A stretch of DNA of 64,000 bases from Aved-18 sp964606665 (GTDB lineage: Bacteria; Cyanobacteriota; Vampirovibrionia; Obscuribacterales; Obscuribacteraceae): positions 124,001 to 188,000 of the forward strand of contig CAZSHS010000002.1 in the NCBI GenBank assembly GCA_964606665.1, in the 5' to 3' direction. The notes beneath the pieces were generated by a model that saw only the letters and a list, made by a program, of their open reading frames with translations, searched no databases and was not told the origin of the DNA. Within the stretch, counting starts at the first letter, position 1, and every line of letters starts with the position of its first letter. The position numbers and the translations under genes were made by a program. Shown piece after piece: positions 34,036 to 42,946 of this stretch.

Positions 34036-34926
34036 TTAGCACTCTATCAATTCAAAAACGTAATTGCGATCGGCAGTGATGACGCTATTGCCGAAATAAC
34101 ACTCGAATGTCTCTGGTGTATAAGTCCTGCCGTGAGAGTCGTGGAATTCTTCGATGGCGAATTGAGTGTTATTGACCCATTCATACACTTTTTGTTTGTG
34201 TTCTTGCGCCACGCGACTTAGCATTTTAGCCAGCTTCCATTTTTTGGCTCGGTAAGACAGAAAACCTGGGTCAACATCTACTTCTATTTTTTTGAACTTA
34301 ATCCAGGCTTCAAGTAATTCTTGCGCTGGGCATGGCGCTTCGTAAGCATGAGACTCGATATAGACTTTATCGTTCCAAGTAGTTTTAATTTCAGTTCCAC
34401 TTTTATGGCGCATGAATCCATATTCGCCCCATTTACTTTGAACTGAAGGGAAGGCTGAACAAAACGAATTATCTTCCAAAAGATCAGTAATTGGCTTTGA
34501 CTGACCAACCAAAATTTGCCTCACTTCAAGTAAATTATTCAAAGACAAAGACAAATCGTAAACGAGCGATTGATCAGGGTCTTTGATTAGCTTTTCGGGT
34601 GTCAAATTCTTTTGCAAAAACTCTGCATCTGGAAATCGTCCACGCCAGAGACCATCAATTTGGACATCGGCACCAATAATCTTTAGACCAAGAAAGACTT
34701 TAACTAAAGAAAGCAGGTCCACATCATCTTCGAAATCAGACTCATCATCTTGTATTTTAAGCAAGACAGAATCTTCAAACAATTCATATGAGTAAGCGCG
34801 ATTGCGTGTTTCAATTTCCGATTCAGAAATCGAACCATCAAGTAACCAGCCTATAAGCTCAATCAAAATAGCAGGAGCAAAGTCACTTTTAGCTGTAAGA
34901 CATTCAAAATGTTTTTTTTCGGTCAT
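34036..34926 (-). CDS. Hypothetical soluble protein
   Basis: A 296-residue acidic protein without signal peptide or membrane helix. It has several Trp/Tyr-rich segments (GWLLDGSISESEIETRNR; QSKWGEYGFMRH; EAWIKFKKIEVD) and an ordered alpha/beta composition, but no family is recognised. It is convergent with the carboxylase gene (16 bases between stops) and lies 9 bases downstream of a TIGR03067-like gene, so it belongs to a three-gene minus-strand group of small uncharacterised proteins (34036-35720). Confidence 0.6.
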   Translation of the reverse strand: MTEKKHFECLTAKSDFAPAILIELIGWLLDGSISESEIETRNRAYSYELFEDSVLLKIQDDESDFEDDVDLLSLVKVFLGLKIIGADVQIDGLWRGRFPDAEFLQKNLTPEKLIKDPDQSLVYDLSLSLNNLLEVRQILVGQSKPITDLLEDNSFCSAFPSVQSKWGEYGFMRHKSGTEIKTTWNDKVYIESHAYEAPCPAQELLEAWIKFKKIEVDVDPGFLSYRAKKWKLAKMLSRVAQEHKQKVYEWVNNTQFAIEEFHDSHGRTYTPETFECYFGNSVITADRNYVFELIEC

Positions 34927-34935
34927 TTAATTGGA

Positions 34936-35334
34936 TTACTCAAAGACGCGCTGCCAAATTTCATACACCTGACCTTGAGCGGTATTAAATACGGTGGGTC
35001 GTGCCGTTCCTGGAAATGAGAAAATGGCTTTAAGAACATCGTGATCCAGCTCAAATATTCCTTGCAGCTCTTTGCCAGCAAAAGGACCCTCATCGGGAAT
35101 CAAATCGATTTGTTGATGGGCACCATCTGATTTTGGATGAATCACTACTTTTCCAGTTTTGCTTTTTGGAAAGCCACCCACAAATTGAGGATAGGATAAT
35201 TCTGACCAAGCAAGCTTGTAGGTATCATCGGCATTAAAGCTATAGCGAAATTCTTGAAAAATACTATAAGGCAGCCAATCTGTATTAAGTTGACAGCCTA
35301 TTACCTTCCATTTTCCCACTAATTCTTTCAGCAT
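34936..35334 (-). CDS. TIGR03067-like small beta-rich protein
   Basis: A 132-residue protein beginning LVGKWKVIGCQL and ending GIFELDHDVLKAIFSF, then PGTARPTVFNT and IWQRV. A start of the form L-x-G-x-W, and a closing G-x-Y/F-E-L...PG-x-x-RP-x-x-F block are the hallmarks of the lipocalin-like TIGR03067 domain common in planctomycetes and related bacteria; its function is unknown. It overlaps the DUF302 gene by 7 bases, so the pair is translationally coupled. Confidence 0.6.
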   Translation of the reverse strand: MLKELVGKWKVIGCQLNTDWLPYSIFQEFRYSFNADDTYKLAWSELSYPQFVGGFPKSKTGKVVIHPKSDGAHQQIDLIPDEGPFAGKELQGIFELDHDVLKAIFSFPGTARPTVFNTAQGQVYEIWQRVFE

Positions 35335-35720
35335 GTGATCTCCTTTGCCAGTGTATGCATTAATTGCGACATTTTTTCTAAAATCATAGCGTTTTTAACT
35401 ATGGCGTATTCTTCAAGATAATGCTTTGGATCGCGATATGCGACATAGGTTTCATTTTCCTGCCAAATAACCATTTTGAGCGGCAGTTCGATTCCTAAAG
35501 CCGGACAATCTTGCATCAAAGCGGTGCCCACTTTAGGATCGCCAAATACAATCACAATCTCGTCTTGCAGCTCTAAATCGAACTCTCTGGCGGCGGCAGC
35601 GTGCTCTATGCGGGCAAAAATGCGAATGCCCTTACTGGTCAATAATTTCTCCAGTCGCTCTGCCGTTTCGCTTACCGAAAAAGAGCTCTTTATTGCTACC
35701 AATGGGTGTTTCATGGTCAT
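35328..35720 (-). CDS. DUF302 family protein
   Basis: A 130-residue cytoplasmic protein of the DUF302 family: SVSETAERLEKLLTSKGIRIFARIEHAAAA, then VIVFGDPKVGTALMQDCP and ELPLKMVIWQ match the conserved core (the helix, the I-D/E-H-x-x-A strand, and the G-N/D-P-x-x-G-T-x-L/M-M motif). Structures of the family are homodimeric alpha/beta folds; physiological role not established. Start is the first ATG of ATGACCATGAAA; the second (35714) is also possible. It is divergent from the kinase at 35773. Confidence 0.8.
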   Translation of the reverse strand: MTMKHPLVAIKSSFSVSETAERLEKLLTSKGIRIFARIEHAAAAREFDLELQDEIVIVFGDPKVGTALMQDCPALGIELPLKMVIWQENETYVAYRDPKHYLEEYAIVKNAMILEKMSQLMHTLAKEITC

Positions 35721-35772
35721 CTCGCTTAGGGCTTAGCCGGTCGTGTATCTTGGAACATATTATTATATTGAT

Positions 35773-37848
35773 ATGCTCGAACATTCATTAGACGAACGAT
35801 ATGATATCAGAGGCATCCTTGGCAAAGGGGGCATGGGCATTGTTTATCACGCCCACGACAGCATTTTGGGCATTGATGTTGCCATTAAAATGCTTAGAGC
35901 CGATCTCATGGGGCTGGCAGCGATCCGCCTGCAAAGAGAAGCGATAGCGGCAGGTAAACTCCAAAATCCAAATATTGCTCGCATATTCGATTTTGGACAA
36001 ACCAAAGACGGCTCACCATATATGGTGATGGAGTTAGTTGGTGGCAAAAGTCTTGCACAGGTAATACAAGAAATTGGTGCAATGCCATATGAGGCAGCCA
36101 TTCATATTTTCATGCAAATATGTCGCGGGCTAGAACATGCGCATGCAAATGGCATAGTGCATAGAGATTTAAAGCCGTCAAACGTCATGCTTGTCGAGCA
36201 AGAGTATGGAACTTTTCTAGTGAAACTGCTCGACTTTGGCGTGGCAAAAATTGAAACAGATCAAAAACTGACATCTGAAGGCTCAATTATTGGCAGTCCG
36301 CTCTATATGAGCCCAGAGCAAGTAGAAACCTCTTCGGTGGATTTCAGATCTGACCTCTACAGTCTTGGTTGTTTGATGTTTGAAACACTATCGAGTAAGC
36401 CGCCATTCAAGGGCGAGACAGCAATAGAGACGATGTCTATGCATAAGAAAATGGCGCCACCACTTTTGTCTGAAGTGACACAAGGCGAAATACCAATAGA
36501 ACTCGTTAAGCTAATTGATTCATGCTTACGCAAAAGCCCTGCAGATAGACCAGAAAGCGCATTTTTGATTGAGACCGAATTGAAAAATATTTTGCATCCT
36601 GTGCTGCCAGAAACGACAGAAAAGAATTCAAAAAAAAGAGAATACAAACCCGAGACTGAAGCAGAAAAACGTCTGTCCAAAATGCCAAAAAGCACTGCCT
36701 TTGCTATTGGTGGCACACTAACCTTGGCTGCAATAATCGCTTTAAGCATATCGATATCGTACTTTCAAAAAAAAGACAAAGCCGAATTTGAACAAGCCAC
36801 CAAAGCCTCTACAACAATCAGTCCTAAAGGTCAAAGTGACATTGACGATAAATTCAACGCTAATCCAAACTTTGAATTCACCCATATTGATGGTAAGCCT
36901 GTCCACTCTGCCAAAAAACAAGCAACTGACGAAGACTTAAAAGATTTAGTTAAAACAAACTATCCGGTCCTAAAGATCAAAAAAGGTCATATTAGCGGCA
37001 CAGGTCTTAGATACCTAAGCAAACTGGATCTCGAATGGCTGGAGATTCGCAACCCACAATTCAAATGTGAAAACGTCAAATATCTCAAATCTTTCAAATG
37101 CCTGAAAAAATATGTGATGTCAGTTCCCGAACTACAAGACGAAAATCTGAAAGATTTAGCTGAAGTAAAAACTCTTGAAGAAGTCATAATCACCGTGGGC
37201 GATATCACAGATAAAGGAGTTGGATACCTTACTAAATTACCCAACTTGAAAAGACTTGAGATTAGCAGATGTCCCAAAGTCAGTTTAGATATCGGCAAAA
37301 AAGTTGCCACCATAAAAACTCTAAATTATTTCACACTGCCAACAATGCAGTCACCCTCAAGTCTCAAAGCTCTTGCAAAATCCAATATTAAAAGCATTGG
37401 ACTAAATGATCTTTATTTGAGTGGAGTCGATATAAATAAAATCTGTACTCATTTAAAACCAGAAACCTTGTGCATCGCAAATATGGTTGCCACTGACAAT
37501 GACTACTCCGGGCTGCAAAAGTTACATGAGCTAAAGAAATTGGATCTCACATATAACCTCCAATATTCGCCCGCCTTAGTTGATGCTTTGAGTCGCATTG
37601 ATGTGCCCGAAATTGATTTCACTGAATCACGTCTGAAACAACCACAGCTAGTGAATCTTTTAAGCAACCCAAACCTCAAAAAGATTACGTGTAATTTCTG
37701 CCGCAACCTGCGCGATGACGACATGATTTATTTTGCAAAAGAGTATAAAAAGCGCTGGAACAAAGATGTTAAGGCAATCAAGCTCGATTTCGACCAGGCT
37801 GACCTCAAAGATTTAAAAACCAAACCCTTTGAAATAGACATACTATGA
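35773..37848 (+). CDS. Membrane Ser/Thr protein kinase with LRR sensor domain (paralogue 2)
   Basis: A 691-residue kinase with the same layout as the one at 26922: GKGGMGIVYHAHD, VAIKMLR, HRDLKPSNVML, DFGVAK, GSPLYMSPEQ, then a membrane helix (TAFAIGGTLTLAAIIALSISISYF, about 312-335) and LRR-like repeats (LKRLEISRCPKVSLDIGKK; LKKLDLTYNLQ). Start ATG 35773 aligns with the paralogue (ERYDIRGILGKGG against DRYSINGVLGKGG); GTG 35743 is an alternative. Its stop overlaps the ATG of the OmpA-domain gene (ATGA), so kinase and envelope protein are made together and may form one sensing unit. Confidence 0.88.
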   Translation: MLEHSLDERYDIRGILGKGGMGIVYHAHDSILGIDVAIKMLRADLMGLAAIRLQREAIAAGKLQNPNIARIFDFGQTKDGSPYMVMELVGGKSLAQVIQEIGAMPYEAAIHIFMQICRGLEHAHANGIVHRDLKPSNVMLVEQEYGTFLVKLLDFGVAKIETDQKLTSEGSIIGSPLYMSPEQVETSSVDFRSDLYSLGCLMFETLSSKPPFKGETAIETMSMHKKMAPPLLSEVTQGEIPIELVKLIDSCLRKSPADRPESAFLIETELKNILHPVLPETTEKNSKKREYKPETEAEKRLSKMPKSTAFAIGGTLTLAAIIALSISISYFQKKDKAEFEQATKASTTISPKGQSDIDDKFNANPNFEFTHIDGKPVHSAKKQATDEDLKDLVKTNYPVLKIKKGHISGTGLRYLSKLDLEWLEIRNPQFKCENVKYLKSFKCLKKYVMSVPELQDENLKDLAEVKTLEEVIITVGDITDKGVGYLTKLPNLKRLEISRCPKVSLDIGKKVATIKTLNYFTLPTMQSPSSLKALAKSNIKSIGLNDLYLSGVDINKICTHLKPETLCIANMVATDNDYSGLQKLHELKKLDLTYNLQYSPALVDALSRIDVPEIDFTESRLKQPQLVNLLSNPNLKKITCNFCRNLRDDDMIYFAKEYKKRWNKDVKAIKLDFDQADLKDLKTKPFEIDIL

Positions 37849-39059
37849 AAACTCAAATTGCATTAGCTTTTACAATACTTGGACTAACCTTCTTCTGCCA
37901 GGATGCCAACTCACAAGACCGGCGCAACATTTTTTCAATGAGCGAAGGTACGGTTGTCGTAAGCTGTTCTTCAGACGATCACTCAAGTATGTGGTCACCC
38001 CTTAATGCCTTCGATGGCGATCCACAGCGTGGATGGGGAACCGCTAGAGGCAAAATCACCAATCAAGACATAACAATCGAGTTGCCGCAAAAATATAAAA
38101 TGCGCCAAATAATAATAGATAACGAAAACGCTCAAGATGGTTCTTTTTGTGCCAAAACCGTCGAAATCTGGGGTTCGGTATTTGATGAAGCGACCGGCTT
38201 TAAAAAAATTGCAAGCGTAACTGCAGCAAAGTTAGCTCGCACCAAAATAGACTTACCTGATACGCCAATTCTGCGCCGTATAAAATTTGTGGTCGTCGAT
38301 AATTGGGGCGACTTAAATCAGGCACAAATTATGGAAATAGAAGGCTTCGCAGAGCCAGTAGGCAAAGCCGAGACTGCACCAAATTTTGTCAATGGCACTT
38401 ATTCAAGTGATTTAGGGGTAATTAAACTAAAACAAAACGGCAATCAAGTTCTTGGTTGTATCGAGAAAGACTCTGGCACCATATACGGAGCACTTAGAGG
38501 CAATGTAATGCGCTTCGAGTACAGAAAAGATGGCACCACCTCTAGTGCGGCAAGAACAACCGGTGCGGGCATTATGATATTTAATGGCTCAGGCATGGAA
38601 GCTAATGGCTCTACTTCTAAAGACGGCAATATTCAATCGCTCTGGTTAACAAAGAAAAATAATATGATTGCCTGTTATTGCAAAATGCCTGAAGATAATT
38701 CGATCAATCAAAGACTAAAAGAAAATAGACGAGCTATTCTATTTGGTATCACATTTGAAGGTAGCACAGCTAGTCTGCGTAGCGAAGCTGATACTGCACT
38801 TAACGATCTTCTCAATGCTCTTAAGGATAATGCTCAAAAAATTCAAATCGAAGGCTATAGTGATGCCAATGGCACCACCGCGGCCAATATTCGCTTATCG
38901 ACAAACAGAGCCCAAGCAGTTTGTGACTGGCTCATATCACGAAAAATAGATGCCACTCGCTTATCTATAAAGGGTTTTGGAGAGTCTCGCCCAATCGGCG
39001 ACAACTCAACTCCACAAGGTCGATATTTAAATAATCGCATAGAAATCAGCACCAAATAA
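37845..39059 (+). CDS. Secreted protein with discoidin-like domain and OmpA peptidoglycan-binding domain
   Basis: A 404-residue protein with signal peptide (MKTQIALAFTILGLTFFC). Residues about 35-170 resemble a carbohydrate-binding F5/8 (NADase-type glycan-binding) fold: SSMWSPLNAFDGDPQRGWGT, then IEIWGS-like and FVVVDNW strands. A middle beta region (GTYSSDLGVIKLKQNGNQVL) follows. The C-terminal about 110 residues are an OmpA-like domain, with IQIEGYSDANGT and NIRLSTNRAQAVCDWLIS and GFGESRPIGDN, which binds peptidoglycan. ATGA coupling to the kinase upstream suggests it presents a ligand or senses the wall for that kinase. Confidence 0.8.
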   Translation: MKTQIALAFTILGLTFFCQDANSQDRRNIFSMSEGTVVVSCSSDDHSSMWSPLNAFDGDPQRGWGTARGKITNQDITIELPQKYKMRQIIIDNENAQDGSFCAKTVEIWGSVFDEATGFKKIASVTAAKLARTKIDLPDTPILRRIKFVVVDNWGDLNQAQIMEIEGFAEPVGKAETAPNFVNGTYSSDLGVIKLKQNGNQVLGCIEKDSGTIYGALRGNVMRFEYRKDGTTSSAARTTGAGIMIFNGSGMEANGSTSKDGNIQSLWLTKKNNMIACYCKMPEDNSINQRLKENRRAILFGITFEGSTASLRSEADTALNDLLNALKDNAQKIQIEGYSDANGTTAANIRLSTNRAQAVCDWLISRKIDATRLSIKGFGESRPIGDNSTPQGRYLNNRIEISTK

Positions 39060-39060
39060 A

Positions 39061-39264
39061 TCAGAGTATCACCTCACTCAATTCGGGCAAATTTTCTTGC
39101 GCAGGCGTAGAATCAGGCACAACACCAGCCAGCTTAAGGGCAATCGTGGCACCGGTGGACTCTTTCAGAACGAATACGGGTGGCGGGGCGATTCCTTTTA
39201 TATGCTTGGGCGGCAAAAGGGAAGCCTTGTAGATTTGCCTTAAAAACCTAGGGAAAACCATAGG
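39061..39264 (-). CDS. Doubtful small protein, convergent with the OmpA-domain gene
   Basis: A minus-strand ORF of about 67 residues from ATG 39264 (an upstream ATG at 39318 would give 85). It contains LPPKHIKGIAPPPVFVLKES and TIALKLAGVVPDS, which reads like protein, and ends one base after the OmpA-domain gene. No ribosome-binding site is visible. No family. Keep as a weak call. Confidence 0.3.
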   Translation of the reverse strand, partial: PMVFPRFLRQIYKASLLPPKHIKGIAPPPVFVLKESTGATIALKLAGVVPDSTPAQENLPELSEVIL

Positions 39265-39367
39265 TGTGATTGCAGGTTTTCGGCAATGACTTATCTTTAC
39301 TTTGCACTTACGATGCAATTGTCGATTCTCATCACGTTACTTAGCCCTTGTGCAGGCGGTACTTACC

Positions 39368-39700
39368 ATGACACAAACGGATATTTTGTTTCCGGCACTG
39401 GCAACCAGTCTCATTTTTCTGTCAGCGACCGCAAGCTACAGCATTCAAGAAATAGACGAAGCGGGAGTAAACTTAGAAGAATTCGAGCGCGCTCATGCCT
39501 GCGAAGGCAAACACAATGCAGCATGCATTAGACAGCGTTTTGCCCTTGCAAAAGCTTATTTGAAAGTAGGAGACCAAGAAAAAGCAGAGCTTAGTTTTCA
39601 AAAAGCACTGGGAACAGCAAGGATGTTTTGGCCGTCAATGCAAACAACAGAGATGCTTAAAACCGAATGGCGTTTAGCCAGGGAGACGATTGAATCATGA
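39368..39700 (+). CDS. Small exported TPR-like protein
   Basis: A 110-residue protein; ATG 39368 is chosen for the AGGCGG site 8 bases upstream. The first 27 residues (DILFPALATSLIFLSATAS) look like a signal or anchor. The remainder has one TPR-like helix pair (RFALAKAYLKVGDQEKAELSFQKAL). It is coupled by ATGA to the next gene (39697). A CEGKHNAAC pair of cysteines could form a disulfide outside the cytoplasm. Function unknown. Confidence 0.55.
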   Translation: MTQTDILFPALATSLIFLSATASYSIQEIDEAGVNLEEFERAHACEGKHNAACIRQRFALAKAYLKVGDQEKAELSFQKALGTARMFWPSMQTTEMLKTEWRLARETIES

Positions 39701-40092
39701 AAAGCGTAAGAAAACATAATTATTCGCTTGCTGCGAGCTTTTATATTTACGCTGATCCCAATGGTCCTGCCGAACATAATTCGCTCAAAGCAATTGAGCA
39801 TAATTTGCAATTAGTCAAAGATTTTTTGCGTGATTCTGATTACACAAACGCAGAGCTTGCCTGGATAAAAATGCTCGAACTAATTGGCAATGTTCCTGAG
39901 CAATACCACTCAAAATTGTGGCGCATTTTAAAAGAGATGGAAGCGATTTTAGATGGTATGTCAGTTATGAATTGTCTGAATTTATATGCAGGACTTATTA
40001 CTTTGTATGGTCGAATCGGGTATGTGAAAACACAGTCTGAATTGGAAAGCAAACTTGGTATCAGACTCGATGTCAGCCGAGTGGCGAGCTAG
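39697..40092 (+). CDS. Hypothetical helical protein coupled to the TPR-like gene
   Basis: A 131-residue protein without signal or membrane helix, mainly alpha-helical, with TPR-like spacing (LQLVKDFLRDSDYTNAELAWIKMLELI; AGLITLYGRIGYVKTQSELESKLG). ATG overlaps the previous stop (ATGA). Both short proteins seem to be one functional pair; no family is recognised. Confidence 0.55.
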   Translation: MKSVRKHNYSLAASFYIYADPNGPAEHNSLKAIEHNLQLVKDFLRDSDYTNAELAWIKMLELIGNVPEQYHSKLWRILKEMEAILDGMSVMNCLNLYAGLITLYGRIGYVKTQSELESKLGIRLDVSRVAS

Positions 40093-40597
40093 TTCAATTT
40101 TGACTTCTTTCAAATGTAGACTAAACCCTCTTCAAAAAGTCAGAACAAGCGCTGACTCCTATGCTTGTTTGGATTCGGGGGACCTAACTTGCAAAACAGG
40201 TGTCTGACATTGGCGCTTGCATCTGCATTGCCGCACTGAGGTGTTGGTGTCGCTTTTGGCCAATCGCCAGAACTTTACGACTCCTATTTTTTCAGCTCTA
40301 ATTAGGACCACAGGCAGTCCGCTATCTATCGATTGCAGCAATGGTATCACTGTGGTGCCAGCTCAATCTGTATCAAATGTTCAATTAGACGAAGAGCCAC
40401 TTAACAGCCAGACAAGAAGTTCTAGTAATTCATTTTCTAAGCCTTTAGTGATAATCGGTGATTGTTATGGGCTTCAACCAATAGGAAGATACAACGCGGT
40501 TTCGATAACAGAAGACAAAGAAAAAGAACAGCAGTAATCAGCTACATATATAAAAATTCAACAGCCCCGAGATTAAATCGCTCTAACGGTAAGTTTG
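40093..40597. other. Gene-poor region with one weak ORF
   Basis: About 500 bases between the TPR-like pair and the GlsB-family gene. A plus-strand ORF at 40217-40537 (TTG start; GTG further in) would give up to 106 residues, with SNGITVVPAQSVSNVQLDEE and VIIGDCYGLQPIGRYN reading like protein; its N-terminal part does not. It could be a small gene or a remnant. A weak inverted repeat (TGACTTCTT / AAAAAGTCA) lies just after 40092. Nothing else is seen. Confidence 0.3.
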
Positions 40598-40867
40598 TTA
40601 TGCCTTTTTTCGATATCTCTTCTGACTATTTCCCATCAGCGCCAAACTCAAAACCATGATGAAAGCGCCCATCGCTACAGGCAGAATCGCAACGCCGGCA
40701 ATAGAGGGCTCTGGAGGTCCCAGCTTGACTGCAATCACTCCGCCTATGAAACCAACTATGGTGGCAGCGATAAAACCGCCTGGAATACGCCCCGGAACAA
40801 CACGGTCAACGATAAACGCAAAAATAGCTGAAGTCAGAAAATAAACAAGAAAGCCGACAACAGTCAT
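40598..40867 (-). CDS. GlsB/YeaQ/YmgE (transglycosylase-associated) membrane protein
   Basis: An 89-residue protein with three membrane helices. FAFIVDRVVPGRIPGGFIAATIVGFIGGVIA matches the core of the small YeaQ/GlsB/Transgly_assoc stress-related family (conserved G-x-I-A / P-G-x-x-P-G-G and G-x-x-G-A/G). These proteins are membrane stress-response components of unknown biochemical role. It stands alone on the minus strand; ATG is preceded by GTGAAGGGTT. Confidence 0.8.
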   Translation of the reverse strand: MTVVGFLVYFLTSAIFAFIVDRVVPGRIPGGFIAATIVGFIGGVIAVKLGPPEPSIAGVAILPVAMGAFIMVLSLALMGNSQKRYRKKA

Positions 40868-41126
40868 AACCCTTCACCTCAGTCCAAAACGTATTACTAG
40901 ACTAGGTAGAAAAAGGAATTGGCGGTAGGAAGAGCCCGACGTTGGGTCGTTTTAGAGCCTGTCTTTCAACAGTATACCCTGGTTTTACGGACAATAACAT
41001 ATGCAACAACTGCGCCCAAAGGCTTGAATCCTAGATTTCAATATCTCATACTATCACTGCTCCCGACACTGGAGCCACTCGGCCGAAACTGTTAGATTGC
41101 CGTGTAAGTGTCATAGAAGAAAATAA

Positions 41127-41405
41127 ATGAGTAATGATAAATTGAAGCTCTTCGTGGGCAACTTGTCCTTCAACGTCTCAGAACAGAGACTGCAAGAGAT
41201 CTTCGAACAAGCTGGCGAAGTAACATCGGTTGCGATTCCTCTAGATCGCAGCACCGGCCGCAAACGCGGATTCGCATTTGTAGAGATGGGCACTCAAGTA
41301 GCTGCTGAAGAAGCAGTAAAAATCTTGAATGGTACCGAAGTTGATGGCAGACAAATTGCTGTTAATCCATCACAACCACAAACTCGCTCACGCGGCTCGT
41401 GGTAG
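41127..41405 (+). CDS. RRM-domain RNA-binding protein
   Basis: A 92-residue single RNA-recognition-motif protein: RNP2 LFVGNLSF (residues 8-15) and RNP1 RKRGFAFVEM (about 49-58), with IFEQAGEVTSVAIPLDRSTG between. It binds RNA as the cold-responsive Rbp proteins of cyanobacteria do; unlike many of those it has only a short tail (NPSQPQTRSRGSW) rather than a long Gly-rich C-terminus. The AGAAGAAAATAA before ATG is a weak ribosome site. An intrinsic terminator follows the gene. Confidence 0.9.
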   Translation: MSNDKLKLFVGNLSFNVSEQRLQEIFEQAGEVTSVAIPLDRSTGRKRGFAFVEMGTQVAAEEAVKILNGTEVDGRQIAVNPSQPQTRSRGSW

Positions 41406-41442
41406 TTCACAACCACTTTTAGTTCGCACTAAAAAAACAACT

Positions 41443-41479
41443 AAGAAGGACAGGCGAAAGTTTGTCCTTCTTTGTATTT
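41443..41479 (+). terminator. Rho-independent terminator after the RRM gene
   Basis: AAGAAGGACA (41443-41452) pairs perfectly with TGTCCTTCTT (41463-41472) around a 10-base loop, followed by TGTATTTT. Ends the monocistronic RRM transcript. Confidence 0.85.
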
Positions 41480-41502
41480 TGAATAATTTTGTGCCAGCGC
41501 CG

Positions 41503-41562
41503 TTGACGTCCATTTTAGTTGTGCTATAGTGATCTGTATATCAAACGTAGTCACATAACTAC
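41503..41562 (+). promoter_or_regulatory. Sigma70-type promoter and possible operator for the RHH gene
   Basis: TTGACG (41503-41508), 16-base spacer, TATAGT (41525-41530) make a good promoter, with a start expected near 41537. Just downstream, GTAGT-CACATA-ACTAC (41547-41562) is an inverted repeat in the 5' leader, a plausible site for the ribbon-helix-helix protein encoded next. Confidence 0.65.
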
Positions 41563-41585
41563 AAACTAGGTGCTCGCAACTACAA

Positions 41586-42179
41586 ATGGCTGAAAAGACA
41601 TCAAATATCAGTATTCGCATCCCCGAAGAATATCGCAAGCGCTTACAGTTACAAGCTGACAAGAAGGCGATTAGCTTCAACTCTCACATCCTGAGAGTGC
41701 TAGAAATTCACCTGATGAATTCTGGTTTTGGACCACTTTCACTCACGTCTGCATCTGGAAGACTGTTTCAGATTCGCTGCGAACCTTATATAGATAATGT
41801 GGACGAAACCACATGGGCATATTTTATCGATGAGCCAAAATACGAGAAAGAGCGAGCTTATTACTTAATTGGAATAGGACGAACAATTCTGCGCGACTGG
41901 CAAGTCAAAGACAAATCAACAGTCTCCAAAGAAGTTGGATTAGCACTTTTATCTTTTTATAACCGCAAAGGAATGGACGTCGACAGACTGTTCTTCTCTC
42001 AATATCCAGGTCCAGACAACGATGGACGGCGAGTTTTACAGGTATCGGAAGTACCTGAAACGCTTGAGCAATTTCTGGATCTTTTAATGGCTGATCGTTG
42101 GACAGACAAATTTGTAGAAGCTTCCGAAATCAGTCAGGACCTGCGTAGAGGACGCTCCGAGTCAGCACTCTATCGCTAA
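41586..42179 (+). CDS. Ribbon-helix-helix N-terminal domain protein
   Basis: A 197-residue protein. Residues 5-42 (SNISIRIPEEYRKRLQLQA then KKAISFNSHILRVLEIHL) fit an Arc-type ribbon-helix-helix DNA-binding domain: a beta strand followed by two helices. The remaining 150 residues contain a mixed fold (CEPYIDNVDETTWAYFIDEP; LIGIGRTILRDWQVKDKS) of unknown function. It sits 20 bases upstream of the desaturase gene and could regulate it and itself; the leader carries a small palindrome. ATG follows GGTGCTCGCAACTACAA without a clear ribosome site. Confidence 0.65.
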   Translation: MAEKTSNISIRIPEEYRKRLQLQADKKAISFNSHILRVLEIHLMNSGFGPLSLTSASGRLFQIRCEPYIDNVDETTWAYFIDEPKYEKERAYYLIGIGRTILRDWQVKDKSTVSKEVGLALLSFYNRKGMDVDRLFFSQYPGPDNDGRRVLQVSEVPETLEQFLDLLMADRWTDKFVEASEISQDLRRGRSESALYR

Positions 42180-42199
42180 ATTTTTTCGAGGGACTAATC

Positions 42200-42946
42200 A
42201 TGGTCACATTTCTTTGTGTATTTCTTATCAGTTATATTCTTCACGCTCTTGGTGTCACAATCGGTTATCACCGCCTCTTGTCGCATAGAGCTTTTGCTGC
42301 ACCCAAATTCGTAGAATACTTCTGGGTACTCTTAGGCTATCTTGCATTCGAAGGTTCGCCAATCTGGTGGGCTACAGTACACAGAGCTCATCACAGATAC
42401 GTAGATACAGATCTCGATCCGCATTCACCACGTTATGGTCTTAAAAACGCGCATGTAGGCTGGCTCATGCACGACAACTATCCTGCACACATAGATCCCG
42501 AAACTCAGTCTAAAGATCTAGTCAAAGATCCAGTTTATCGATTTCTCGAACTTGGTGGCGATTGGAACAAAGCTCACGCACTAACATTTGCCATTGGCAT
42601 TTCATTTCGTCTTGCGATTCTATATTTCTTTGGATGGCAAGCCGCTTTAGGAAGCGCTTTGGCTGGACTTGCTGTTTTACAAATTCCATTAATGCTTAAT
42701 GTCATTTGTCATATTCCTAAACTAGGGTACAAAACTTTTGCCACCAATGACGATAGCGTCAATGTTTGGTGGGTCGGGATCTTAGCCATGGGCGAAGGCT
42801 GGCACAACAACCATCACGCCGAACCTGGCTCTGCACAAACAGGCATCAAGCCCTGGGAATTTGATCTGTCCTGGATCATCATTCGAGTGATGAAGCGCCT
42901 GGGATTGGCTCACAATGTGAACAAATCTAAGTATGTCCAACTATAA
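42200..42946 (+). CDS. Acyl-CoA/lipid fatty acid desaturase (delta-9 type)
   Basis: A 248-residue integral membrane di-iron desaturase. The three histidine boxes are intact: HRLLSH (H24-H29), HRAHH (H61, H64, H65) and HNNHH (H202, H205, H206), plus an extra NVICH box. Helices flank them (FLCVFLISYILHALGV; FVEYFWVLLGYLAF; ALTFAIGISFRLAILYF). It introduces a double bond into saturated acyl chains and so adjusts membrane fluidity, as cyanobacterial and actinobacterial DesC-type enzymes do; slightly shorter than those (about 270-300). The final 14 bases overlap the start of a broken gene. Confidence 0.9.
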   Translation: MVTFLCVFLISYILHALGVTIGYHRLLSHRAFAAPKFVEYFWVLLGYLAFEGSPIWWATVHRAHHRYVDTDLDPHSPRYGLKNAHVGWLMHDNYPAHIDPETQSKDLVKDPVYRFLELGGDWNKAHALTFAIGISFRLAILYFFGWQAALGSALAGLAVLQIPLMLNVICHIPKLGYKTFATNDDSVNVWWVGILAMGEGWHNNHHAEPGSAQTGIKPWEFDLSWIIIRVMKRLGLAHNVNKSKYVQL

